This document shows, piece by piece, positions 13,952 through 20,433 of a stretch of 20,654 bases of DNA (its first letter is position 1; every line of letters starts with the position of its first letter). The DNA comes from a virus. The DNA lies in IMG/VR virus record IMGVR_UViG_3300020051_000113, positions 1 through 20,654 of that record. One strand, written 5' to 3'. Under the pieces are notes generated by a model that was not told the origin of the DNA, made no database searches, and saw only the letters and a list, made by a program, of their open reading frames with translations. A program made the translations under genes and the position numbers.

Positions 13952-14510
13952 AAAGAAATATTATAGTTGGGCTGACGTTGAAAATATGTGCGTTAGCATT
14001 GTAAATAAGATGTATGCAGATAATTGGACACCTGATTATATTGTAGGCATTACTAGAGGCGGAAACGTCCCTGCTACTATACTAAGTAATATGACAGGGA
14101 TACGTTGTGAAGCACTTAAAGTAAGTTTACGTGATGATGATTGTGATAGTGAAAGCAATGCTTGGATGTCAGAAGATGCATACGGTTACGATGATGAAGG
14201 TTCTTATGCTCCTGAAATGGGAGAGTTTAAAAATAAACCACTTGGTAAAAACATTCTAATCGTAGATGATATTAATGATACAGGTGCAACATTTAATTGG
14301 ATCAGAGATGATTGGCAGAAAAATTGTTTACCTAATTCACCTCTATGGGAGCAGGTGTGGGCAAACAATGTTCGCTTTGCAACGCTAACAGAGAATATGG
14401 CAAGTGAGTTCGGACTAGTTAATTACTGTTGTGATATAGTTAACAAAGCCGAAGAAGATGTTTGGTTAGTTTACCCCTGGGAAAATGTTGGAGAATATAA
14501 ATGCGAGTAA
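13944..14510 (+). CDS. type I phosphoribosyltransferase
   Basis: A 188-residue protein. ATG 13944 is chosen because GGAAGGA (13933-13939) immediately precedes it and the product MVKKKYYSWADVENMCVSIV starts the fold sensibly; an earlier start would overlap the cupin gene by much more. DYIVGITRGGNVPATILSNM is the PRTase N-terminal strand-loop, and ILIVDDINDTGAT (residues 104-116, D108/D109) is the PRPP-binding signature. Such enzymes join a purine or pyrimidine base to PRPP. An acidic insert (DDDCDSESNAWMSEDAYGYD) separates the two and may form the flexible hood. Base specificity (guanine/hypoxanthine/xanthine or other) cannot be read. See the finding on guanine recycling. Confidence 0.85.
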   Translation: MVKKKYYSWADVENMCVSIVNKMYADNWTPDYIVGITRGGNVPATILSNMTGIRCEALKVSLRDDDCDSESNAWMSEDAYGYDDEGSYAPEMGEFKNKPLGKNILIVDDINDTGATFNWIRDDWQKNCLPNSPLWEQVWANNVRFATLTENMASEFGLVNYCCDIVNKAEEDVWLVYPWENVGEYKCE

Positions 14511-14734
14511 CTACAGATACATTTGTTGAAATTGAAAACGTACAGACTGGCAAAAAAGAAAATGCTAGTATTGGTATGTTTAAAGAAGAAAATATGATGG
14601 AAGTTTTTATTGTTGGCAATAGACTAGTCCTTAAATATAAAAAGTCAGCAGGTATGTATATTGGTTCTATTTACGGTATGGAGTTTCAAAGTAAAGGACC
14701 TGATATGGCAAATGTAAAAGAGTGGAGAGCATAA
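14501..14734 (+). CDS. small hypothetical protein
   Basis: A 77-residue protein with GGAG (14490-14493) 7 nt before the ATG, overlapping the previous gene by 10 nt. Beta-rich: VTTDTFVEIENVQTGKKENA, MEVFIVGNRLVLKYKKSAG, YIGSIYGMEFQSKGP. It resembles a small barrel-like domain. Family not recognised. Confidence 0.62.
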   Translation: MRVTTDTFVEIENVQTGKKENASIGMFKEENMMEVFIVGNRLVLKYKKSAGMYIGSIYGMEFQSKGPDMANVKEWRA

Positions 14735-15118
14735 ATGATAGATACACTTGAAAAGGCGCAACAAGATGGTAGAGCACCTTGGACAGATGTAGAAATTGAT
14801 ACTAGAGAATTTGTAGTATACAATGACATTTACCCTGTCACAGAAGGACATACTCTAGTTGTACCAAAACAAAATACAGAAGAAAACATTTTAAAATGTT
14901 TTAACTTTGCACTTACAATGGGTAACGATAATATTAAGTCAGAAAAAAACAACATAACAGGTTATAACGTGGGAATAAATATGGGACAAAGTGCAGGACA
15001 AACTTGTTACTATCCACACGTTCATTTAATTTTCCGTCGAGATGGCGATATGGAAGATCCGCGAGGAGGCGTTAGAGGCGTCATTCCATCAAAACAAAAC
15101 TACAAGGAAGGACTATGA
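14735..15118 (+). CDS. HIT-family protein
   Basis: A 127-residue protein, the usual HIT length, with GGAG (14724-14727) 7 nt before the ATG. The first half (REFVVYNDIYPVTEGHTLVVPKQNTEENIL) is the HIT 'd..Pv..GH.Lvip K.H' segment. GYNVGINMGQSAGQTCYYPHVHLIFRR is the C-terminal motif region. The usual HxHxH triad reads Y93-P94-H95-V96-H97: the first histidine is Tyr, while the middle histidine (the nucleophile in HIT hydrolases) and the last are kept. HIT proteins hydrolyse or transfer nucleotides (Ap4A, adenosine phosphoramidates). The insert DMEDPRGGVRGVIPSKQNY after it is family-like in phages. Activity is plausible but altered. Confidence 0.85.
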   Translation: MIDTLEKAQQDGRAPWTDVEIDTREFVVYNDIYPVTEGHTLVVPKQNTEENILKCFNFALTMGNDNIKSEKNNITGYNVGINMGQSAGQTCYYPHVHLIFRRDGDMEDPRGGVRGVIPSKQNYKEGL

Positions 15119-15324
15119 CATTGAAACAAACATTAATCAATGCTGCAAGGAAACACGCAGAAGCAGAAATCGAATTGCATAAGGCCAACATCGAAGTTTA
15201 TATGCAACAAGTAGTTGGTATTGGCGAACACAGTGACATCATTGAAACTATCCAAAAAGAGTTAGATAAGATGGCACAAGCGAACGATAGACTAGAAATG
15301 CTGGACAAGCATTTTGGTGAATAA
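15115..15324 (+). CDS. conserved phage helical protein
   Basis: A 69-residue protein overlapping the HIT gene stop (ATGA), with AAGGAAGGA (15104-15112) just upstream. Helical throughout: TLINAARKHAEAEIELHKAN, then VGIGEHSDIIETIQKELDKM. The pattern 'A.kHAe..i..hkanvevY......vGIGEHsDi.eti..ElDkia' is one I recall from T4-like cyanophages; function unknown. Confidence 0.72.
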   Translation: MTLKQTLINAARKHAEAEIELHKANIEVYMQQVVGIGEHSDIIETIQKELDKMAQANDRLEMLDKHFGE

Positions 15325-15529
15325 GACATATCAAATAAAATTAGAGGAAGATCCGGAAAATAAAGATCTGGTTCTTCCTATCCCCACTGAATTACTAAAC
15401 CAAATGGGCTGGGATATTGGAGACGATTTGGTTTGGACAGACAACTTTGATGGTACGTTTTCACTTACTAAAGAGGTTGACAAATCCATTAAGAAAGCGT
15501 ATAATAAACACAATGACGATAGCAACTGA
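15317..15529 (+). CDS. AbrB/MazE-like swapped-hairpin DNA-binding protein
   Basis: About 70 residues from GTG 15317 (a TTG at 15314 is the alternative). VLPIPTELLNQMGWDIGDDLVWTDNFDGTFSLTK is the SpoVT/AbrB or MazE pattern (a beta hairpin, 'lP.el...lGw..GD.l.w.d..dGtf.l'). Such proteins bind DNA as dimers, as transcription regulators or antitoxins; no toxin gene is adjacent. A consensus promoter for queE lies in its last codons, so its 3' end doubles as a regulatory region. It overlaps both neighbours. Confidence 0.72.
   Translation: MNKTYQIKLEEDPENKDLVLPIPTELLNQMGWDIGDDLVWTDNFDGTFSLTKEVDKSIKKAYNKHNDDSN
15477..15505 (+). promoter_or_regulatory. consensus sigma70 promoter in front of queE
   Basis: TTGACA (15477-15482), 17-nt spacer, TATAAT (15500-15505): a perfect match at both boxes, located inside the AbrB-like gene. 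Predicted start is near 15512, one base before ATG 15513. Confidence 0.75.
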
Positions 15530-16427
15530 TAAAAAGTATTACTACAGCGAAATCTTTCACAGTATTCAAGGTGAAGGACACTATACTGGTGTGCCTACTG
15601 CTTGGATACGTTTCTTCTTATGCAATTTACAGTGTAATGGCTTTGGACAGATAGATCCTACAAATCCTGATACATATGATTTGCCGTTTGAAAAGTTTGA
15701 TACAAGCACAGTAGAACGTGTAGAAGACTTGCCTGTATGGGATAAAGGTTGTGATAGCAGTTACACTTGGAGTAAGAAGTTTAAACATCTAATGGGGCAA
15801 AAGACTGCTGTCGAACTAGCACAACAAATTATTGATACACTTAAAACAGATAGTAATCCAGAAGGTAAGTTTTTACATCCTGTTACAGGACAAAGACAAC
15901 ACTTTTGCGTTACAGGTGGCGAACCACTTATGAAACACGCACAAGATGCCTTCATTGGTATTATGAGAGAATTTAAACGTATGGGCAATATGCCTGCTAG
16001 TGTAACATTTGAAACTAATGGTACACAAACGCTAAAACAAGAATTTATTGACTACTGGACTAAAGAAGCAGATGATGATATCGAACTGTTCTTTAGTGTA
16101 TCTCCTAAGTTATGGAGTGTAGCAGGCGAAACTGCTAAGAAAGCAATTAAGCCTGAAGCAGTAGCACAATACAGAACATTGTCTGATAAAGGACAATTAA
16201 AGTTTGTTGTAGGTTCCGAACAACAACAGTGGGATGAGATGGAAGATGCTATCGCACAATTTAAAGCACAAGGGGTTGATTATCCTGTTTGGGTAATGCC
16301 AGTTGGTGCTAGAGAAGAAGAACAAACAGCAACAGCCGGAGCAGTTGCTAAGATGGCATTCGAACGTGGATATAATGTAGCCGCAAGGGTACACGTATAC
16401 TTGTTTGGTAATGCTATCGGAACATAG
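15513..16427 (+). CDS. queE: 7-carboxy-7-deazaguanine synthase (QueE), radical SAM
   Basis: A 304-residue protein from ATG 15513. An in-frame ATG at 15417 would put a run of unrelated residues ahead of the conserved YYSEIFHSIQGEGHYTGVPT start, and overlaps the AbrB-like gene more. The QueE signature 'SiQGEG...G.ptaWiRf..CNL.C' is clear; the radical-SAM cysteines are C37 and C41, then the third in KGCDSSYTW (C80), with a 38-residue stretch between the second and third. VTGGEPLM is the SAM-binding GGEP. The canonical QueE spacing is compact, so the insert is notable. It converts 6-carboxytetrahydropterin to CDG using SAM and an Fe-S cluster. It should use the FolE and QueD-like products. Confidence 0.9.
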   Translation: MTIATDKKYYYSEIFHSIQGEGHYTGVPTAWIRFFLCNLQCNGFGQIDPTNPDTYDLPFEKFDTSTVERVEDLPVWDKGCDSSYTWSKKFKHLMGQKTAVELAQQIIDTLKTDSNPEGKFLHPVTGQRQHFCVTGGEPLMKHAQDAFIGIMREFKRMGNMPASVTFETNGTQTLKQEFIDYWTKEADDDIELFFSVSPKLWSVAGETAKKAIKPEAVAQYRTLSDKGQLKFVVGSEQQQWDEMEDAIAQFKAQGVDYPVWVMPVGAREEEQTATAGAVAKMAFERGYNVAARVHVYLFGNAIGT

Positions 16428-16435
16428 GAAAAGTT

Positions 16436-16780
16436 ATGGACTTTATAAAAAACTTATTTGGTAAAGGTAAAGCAGAAAAGAAGCCTGGACTAAGTGATAA
16501 AGAAGTTGCTACAAAGAAAAAAGAACCTTGGGTGGGCGTGTTGAATACACACGTTAACAAAGAAAATGTTCGAAATGGCTTCTTTGAACTTGACTGGAAC
16601 CAGTACTTTATAGTACAATTAAAACAACAAGGGTATGGAGTTGAAAATGATCCAGACGAAGAAGTAGTTGATCGTTGGTTTAGAGAACTTTGTGCAAATG
16701 TAGTAGTCGATGGTGACTACGGAGGACCGTTGGAAACTGGGTCTTTAGATATCAGTTCCGTGAAAAGAGAAAATGAGTAA
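16436..16780 (+). CDS. conserved T4-like marine phage protein
   Basis: A 114-residue protein with AGGAA upstream. A lysine-rich N-terminus (MDFIKNLFGKGKAEKKPG) precedes a conserved core, EPWVGVLNTHVNKENVRNGF, then FELDWNQYFIVQLKQQGYG and EEVVDRWFRELCANVV. I recall this core in many cyanophage genomes near replication genes. It has no known function in my memory; the position just before RNase H suggests replication or nucleotide metabolism context only. Overlaps the next start by 8 nt. Confidence 0.72.
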   Translation: MDFIKNLFGKGKAEKKPGLSDKEVATKKKEPWVGVLNTHVNKENVRNGFFELDWNQYFIVQLKQQGYGVENDPDEEVVDRWFRELCANVVVDGDYGGPLETGSLDISSVKRENE

Positions 16781-17765
16781 AATGACGCACATCATAGTTG
16801 ATACAGCAAACACGTTCTTTCGTGCAAGACACGTTATAAATGGCGATGCAGATATTAAGTTGGGTATGGCTTTCCATATTACATTGAATAGTATTAAGAA
16901 GGCTTGGCAAGACTTCAATGGTACACACGTTATCTTTTGTCTTGAAGGACGTAGTTGGCGTAAAGATCATTATGAGCCATACAAGCGTAATAGACAGGTT
17001 GCACGTGATGCATTAACAGAACAACAGCAAGAAGAAGATAAAGTATTCTGGGAAGCATTTGATACATTTAAAGATTTTGTTTCTGACAAAACTAACTGTA
17101 CTGTTCTGCAACACAATGAACTAGAAGCAGATGATCTTATTGCAGGTTGGGTACAAGCACATCCAGATAGTGATCACGTTATTATTAGCACTGATACAGA
17201 TTTCCAGCAGTTAATTGCTCCGAACTGTCGACTGTATAATGGTGTACAAGAAGTAACTACAACTACAGAAGGTTTCTTTGATAAGAAAGGTGAACTAGTA
17301 ATTGATAAGAAAACAAAACTACCTAAGGTAGTAGATCCAGAATGGATGTTGTTTGAAAAATGTATGCGTGGTGACACAAGTGATAATGTGTTTAGTGCAT
17401 ATCCAGGTGTACGTAAGAAAGGCACTAAGAACAAAGTTGGTTTGCTAGAGGCGTTTGCTGATAGACAAACTAAAGGCTTTAATTGGAATAACTTGATGCT
17501 ACAACGTTGGGTTGATCATAACGGTGAAGAACATCGTGTACTAGAAGATTATGAACGTAACAAAACTATTATTGATCTTACTGCACAACCTAGTGAAGTA
17601 AAAGAAAAGATAGAAAGCACAATCAGTACAGCAATTGAAGCAGATAAAAATATAAGTCAAGTTGGTGTAAGACTTATGAAGTTCTGTCATTTGTATGATT
17701 TGAAGAAAATATCAGATCAAGCACAAGCATATGCAGAACCGTTAAATGCGAGGTATAAAATATGA
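16773..17765 (+). CDS. rnh: RNase H / 5'-3' exonuclease (T4 Rnh-like, FEN family)
   Basis: A 330-residue protein (T4 RNase H has 305). FEN/5'-exonuclease acidic sites appear in order: IIVDTANTFFRARH with D10, ELEADDLIAGW (E116-D121), IISTDTDFQQLI (D141, D143) and MRGDTSDNVFSAYPGVRKKG (D201, D204, then the helix-hairpin region). Residues SWRKDHYEPYKRNR match the 'wR....YK.nR' segment near the arch. It removes Okazaki RNA primers and flaps during lagging-strand synthesis. No signs of truncation. Start ATG 16773 has weak ribosome-site support (GAAAAGAG); ATG 16782 is an in-frame alternative. Confidence 0.92.
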   Translation: MSKMTHIIVDTANTFFRARHVINGDADIKLGMAFHITLNSIKKAWQDFNGTHVIFCLEGRSWRKDHYEPYKRNRQVARDALTEQQQEEDKVFWEAFDTFKDFVSDKTNCTVLQHNELEADDLIAGWVQAHPDSDHVIISTDTDFQQLIAPNCRLYNGVQEVTTTTEGFFDKKGELVIDKKTKLPKVVDPEWMLFEKCMRGDTSDNVFSAYPGVRKKGTKNKVGLLEAFADRQTKGFNWNNLMLQRWVDHNGEEHRVLEDYERNKTIIDLTAQPSEVKEKIESTISTAIEADKNISQVGVRLMKFCHLYDLKKISDQAQAYAEPLNARYKI

Positions 17766-18238
17766 CAGTAATTCAAGCAAAGCCTATCATTGCTAACAAA
17801 TTTTGGATTGTAGAACAAAACGGTGAACGTATTGCTACATTACGTAAGAACGAAGAAAACTTTTTTGTCCTTAGTAATGAAAGCACTGTTACACGTTTTA
17901 AAGATAAAAAAGCATTACAAGATCAGTTCGGCAGCGACTTTTTTATTGCTAAAGTAGTTAGAGATAGCAAAGATAGTTTACCTTCAGAAGTACACGGTTT
18001 TAGCACAAGTAGTAAGCCACATAATGCTATGTACGATATTAAAAACAAACTGCCTTTGTTTACTAAAAGCAAAGATAGTAAAAGTTTATACTGTGCAGGT
18101 TACTATGTAATTAGATTTGACAAAGGCTGGGTAAAGTCTTTTTGTCCTAAGTTAATTACACTACAGCGTTATGAGTATAAAGGTCCATTTAAAACAGATA
18201 TAGAAATGAAGCAGGTATTAAGTCGTGTCAACAAATGA
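17762..18238 (+). CDS. conserved phage hypothetical protein
   Basis: A 158-residue protein overlapping the RNase H stop (ATGA), with an AGG-containing stretch upstream. It begins FWIVEQNGERIATLRKNEEN and later has SSKPHNAMYDIKNKLPLFTK and YCAGYYVIRFDKGWVKSFCP, with two Cys near a beta-rich end, closing LQRYEYKGPFKTDIEM. I recall the 'P.N.lydvk.klPlftKs.kSkS.ycAGyYvi.f..gW..s.CPK..tL.ry...GPfk' layout from T4-like marine phages. Function unknown; position suggests co-expression with RNase H. Confidence 0.72.
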   Translation: MTVIQAKPIIANKFWIVEQNGERIATLRKNEENFFVLSNESTVTRFKDKKALQDQFGSDFFIAKVVRDSKDSLPSEVHGFSTSSKPHNAMYDIKNKLPLFTKSKDSKSLYCAGYYVIRFDKGWVKSFCPKLITLQRYEYKGPFKTDIEMKQVLSRVNK

Positions 18239-18473
18239 ACTTCCAACAACTATGCCTAGTATACAAAGATTGCTACAACGCATATCAAGTGCAGAAAAAA
18301 GCAATCAAAAAGAAATAAGAATTACTATACAAGAAGCACGTGAATTAACAACTGATTTAGCATTACTTACAAGCAGATTAGGTACTACAGTGCAAGAAGT
18401 TCATACTATGTTACGTAAAATTAAACAAGATAGCGAGGAACTTGAAGTTAAATTTGATGGCGGCGACTTCTAA
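18225..18473 (+). CDS. conserved phage helical protein
   Basis: An 82-residue protein from a GTG start at 18225 (AGG at 18213-18215, 9 nt upstream), overlapping the previous gene by 14 nt. Helical: MPSIQRLLQRISSAEKSNQK, IRITIQEARELTTDLALLTSR, VQEVHTMLRKIKQDSEELEV, ending in an acidic FDGGDF. Resembles a small coiled-coil phage protein I recall next to this cluster in T4-like phages. Function unknown. Confidence 0.68.
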   Translation: MSTNELPTTMPSIQRLLQRISSAEKSNQKEIRITIQEARELTTDLALLTSRLGTTVQEVHTMLRKIKQDSEELEVKFDGGDF

Positions 18474-18478
18474 TTTTT

Positions 18479-18486
18479 GATAAATA
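18479..18486 (+). promoter_or_regulatory. late-promoter-like motif GATAAATA
   Basis: Same octamer as at 1553, one base from TATAAATA, in the short gap before ATG 18517 (31 nt upstream). Confidence 0.45.
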
Positions 18487-18518
18487 TATACGTAGTTAAT
18501 TAAGGAAATTACGTATAT
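18486..18518 (+). promoter_or_regulatory. hairpin presenting the ribosome site of the next gene
   Basis: ATATACGTA (18486-18494) and TACGTATAT (18510-18518) are perfect 9-bp complements. The 15-nt loop contains AAGGA (18502-18506), and the right arm includes the first two bases of the start codon at 18517. Confidence 0.55.
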
Positions 18519-18798
18519 GAGCAGACCTAAACCAAATGTGATTCTTGAACATACTAATAAAGAATCGTTTAAATTAGAGCAGATACTTGAGAGCGAAGCC
18601 ATTTGGGCCGTGTTCTATAAAGGTAAGCCTTTTAATTTAAAAAGCGGAAGTATGATATCTAGTTACCCAGGACCTAAGTATAAGAAAGTATCATTTAGTA
18701 ATCCAGGTCACGCTAGAAACTTAGCAAAGAAACTTAACAAACTTTTCGATACTAATGACTTTACAGTATACAAACTTACAGACGGAGAAAAAGAGTAG
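18517..18798 (+). CDS. conserved T4-like phage protein
   Basis: A 93-residue protein; AAGGA (18502-18506) is 10 nt upstream within a hairpin loop. MSRPKPNVILEHTNKESFKL, then EQILESEAIWAVFYKGKPFN and SSYPGPKYKKVSFSNPGHAR match a family I recall from marine T4-like phages ('..vil.htnKet.k.EqIle.dAIwaVfYkGkPfnLk...YPGPKYkKvsFsN.GHA.NLa..LN..F'). The aromatic/lysine pattern (YKGKPFNLKSGS, YPGPKYKK) could be nucleic-acid facing. It begins a new unit after the promoter-like motif. Confidence 0.75.
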   Translation: MSRPKPNVILEHTNKESFKLEQILESEAIWAVFYKGKPFNLKSGSMISSYPGPKYKKVSFSNPGHARNLAKKLNKLFDTNDFTVYKLTDGEKE

Positions 18799-18799
18799 T

Positions 18800-19195
18800 G
18801 TGGACGAAAAGCACAACTACACATCAATATTCCTAAAAGCCGCCGAACTTTCCGACGACATTACACCCGATCTTATCAAACAGAAAAAACTACAATGGTG
18901 GTGGAATGTAAGAACGAAAGATAGCGGCGGCTTAAGACTGACAGAAGAAGGCTTGAACTTTATACAAGTTGACGCCAAAATTAAAACATACAAAATAGAT
19001 TTTCCAAAAGACTTTAGTGTAACACCACAAGTGCTTTTATGGCTTGACAATTTCATAGAATCACCGTATTATATAACTAAGAAAGCAATTACAGTTCTTA
19101 AAGAACGTAGTGCTTTTGAGTTGTATTTGTTCAGTGGAGACGTTAAAAAGTTTGGTTACAATAAAGCACTATCCAAAAGAATGAATCAGAATTAA
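18800..19195 (+). CDS. hypothetical protein
   Basis: A 131-residue protein from GTG 18800, one base after the previous stop; longer frames would overlap the previous gene heavily. LQWWWNVRTKDSGGLRLTEE, then GLNFIQVDAKIKTYKIDFPK and TPQVLLWLDNFIESPYYITK, then ITVLKERSAFELYLFSGDVK. The 'wWwn.R....gGLRLT..G' and 'l..lD.fi.sPYyi....i.v' pattern is one I recall from marine T4-like phages, sometimes next to RNase H; the 'GLRLT..G' step resembles a winged-helix reader. Function unknown. Confidence 0.7.
   Translation: MDEKHNYTSIFLKAAELSDDITPDLIKQKKLQWWWNVRTKDSGGLRLTEEGLNFIQVDAKIKTYKIDFPKDFSVTPQVLLWLDNFIESPYYITKKAITVLKERSAFELYLFSGDVKKFGYNKALSKRMNQN
19044..19072 (+). promoter_or_regulatory. possible sigma70 promoter inside the previous gene
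   Basis: TTGACA (19044-19049), 17-nt spacer, TATTAT (19067-19072), the same boxes and spacing as at 3462. It would start near 19079 and could feed the genes from 19229 on. Being within a coding region, it may be chance. Confidence 0.5.
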
Positions 19196-19228
19196 AATTT
19201 ATAATAGTAGCAGTTAATAAATAATATT

Positions 19229-19501
19229 ATGATAGACTTGAATCCATTAGAAGTACTGCAAGAGAGAAAGATTGACGTTTTGCCACCGCACTTTGCAAAA
19301 CACAAACTTTTTAACAGCAGAAGAGAAATCCAAACTATTTCAGAATGGGTTAGAGACAAACTTAATGGAAGATATTGCATTGCAAATTATCCGAATTTGG
19401 ACAGTTCAGATAAGTTAGCAAGTGCCACTTACATTGGGTTTGAAGATCAAAAAGAACTAACATACTTTATGTTAGCCTGTCCACACTTAAGGAGAAACTA
19501 A
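19229..19501 (+). CDS. hypothetical protein
   Basis: A 90-residue protein, MIDLNPLEVLQERKIDVLPP and onward, with HFAKHKLFNSRREIQTISEW. No ribosome site precedes ATG 19229. An AATAAATA sequence (19216-19223), late-promoter-like, lies 5 nt upstream, so a leaderless start is possible. Contains YCIANYPNLDS and ATYIGFEDQKELTYFMLACP. Looks like a small mixed alpha/beta protein; family not recognised. Confidence 0.65.
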   Translation: MIDLNPLEVLQERKIDVLPPHFAKHKLFNSRREIQTISEWVRDKLNGRYCIANYPNLDSSDKLASATYIGFEDQKELTYFMLACPHLRRN

Positions 19502-19505
19502 AAAT

Positions 19506-19805
19506 ATGACTGAAGAAGTTAAAAAAGAAGCAGCACCCGCACAAAGCGGACCTGTACCTACACCAGGTGTAGAACAAGCACCAGCAGCACCAGATCTTAA
19601 TGTATCTGATCTTACTGGCGTAAAAAGTATCATTGATATCGCTACACAGCGTGGCGCATTCAAAGCAAACGAACTAGAAGCAGTAGGCAAACTTTACAAC
19701 AAGTTGAATACGTTTTTAGATCACGTTGCTAAAACACAGTCTGCTAACGCAGAAGCACAAGCGGCTGCAAACACTCCGGCACCAGAAGCGCCGGCAGGTA
19801 AATAG
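19506..19805 (+). CDS. conserved Ala/Pro-rich T4-like phage protein
   Basis: A 99-residue protein with AAGGAG (19490-19495) 10 nt before the ATG. Ala/Pro-rich ends flank a central conserved helix region, NVSDLTGVKSIIDIATQRGA, then FKANELEAVGKLYNKLNTFL. I recall the central 'nl.DL..vk.iIDvA..RGaFkAnEm.aVG.vynKL..FL' region from many cyanophages. Function unknown; probably an abundant small protein. Confidence 0.75.
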   Translation: MTEEVKKEAAPAQSGPVPTPGVEQAPAAPDLNVSDLTGVKSIIDIATQRGAFKANELEAVGKLYNKLNTFLDHVAKTQSANAEAQAAANTPAPEAPAGK

Positions 19806-19815
19806 GAGACCAATT

Positions 19816-20433
19816 ATGGCAAAAGAAATTAAACACACTGGAAAGATGAAAAACACAGGCAACAGAGTTGCTGTTGTGTTTAGAACCGTACCAGGTGAAT
19901 CAGATCAATGTTTAGTCATTGACTCTGCAACTTTACCTGATATGTACCACGATTCGCTTATGACAGCAATTGAATCAGACCAAGCACAAGAAAGTTTTGA
20001 ACTTGGCGAGTATATGTTCAGAAGTAGATTTCCAGATGGTAAAAATATGCTAGAAGCAATGCAGCAATCAGGTAGATTGCACAAAGTTGCAACTAGTGAT
20101 GTTTTGATGACACCAACACCTACAGACAGTGTTGCATTATCAGAACTTAACAGTCTTATTGCAGAACAAAGAAATGTTGCAGTAGATCAGTTGTACACAT
20201 TTGTTAGTGGCGCACCTCAAGCAGGTCAAGCAGTAACAGATACTCCTGCAGAAGCAGCACAACCTGCTCCGGCAGCAGCAGATCAAGGCGCATTAAGCGA
20301 TAAAGACTTAGCAAAATCATATCGTAGTCAAGCAGACGGAATGTATAAAGAAGCCGCAAGATTACGTAGAGAAGCAGACGAACTAGATCCTCCTGCAAAG
20401 AAGAAGAAGGCTACAGTCGCTGAAAGTGCATAA
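19816..20433 (+). CDS. conserved T4-like marine phage protein
   Basis: A 205-residue protein. ATG 19816 follows GGAG (19805-19808) by 7 nt; a longer frame from 19726 would overlap the previous gene heavily. MAKEIKHTGKMKNTGNRVAV, then VVFRTVPGESDQCLVIDSAT, LPDMYHDSLM and FPDGKNMLEAMQQSGRL form the conserved part. A TPTPTDSVALSELNSLIAEQ and VDQLYTFVSGAP segment is followed by an Ala-rich linker and a C-terminal helix, SYRSQADGMYKEAARLRREA. I recall this family as widespread in T4-like cyanophages, virion-related or unknown. It overlaps the next gene by 8 nt. Confidence 0.78.
   Translation: MAKEIKHTGKMKNTGNRVAVVFRTVPGESDQCLVIDSATLPDMYHDSLMTAIESDQAQESFELGEYMFRSRFPDGKNMLEAMQQSGRLHKVATSDVLMTPTPTDSVALSELNSLIAEQRNVAVDQLYTFVSGAPQAGQAVTDTPAEAAQPAPAAADQGALSDKDLAKSYRSQADGMYKEAARLRREADELDPPAKKKKATVAESA

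Noticed and set aside
15417-15512. QueE start at ATG 15417
   Set aside because: Adds 32 residues unlike QueE that lie out of frame within the AbrB-like gene; conserved QueE begins just after ATG 15513.
15317-15529. AbrB-like protein as antitoxin of a toxin-antitoxin pair
   Set aside because: No toxin-like (MazF, VapC, RelE-type) gene is next to it; neighbours are a helical phage protein and QueE.
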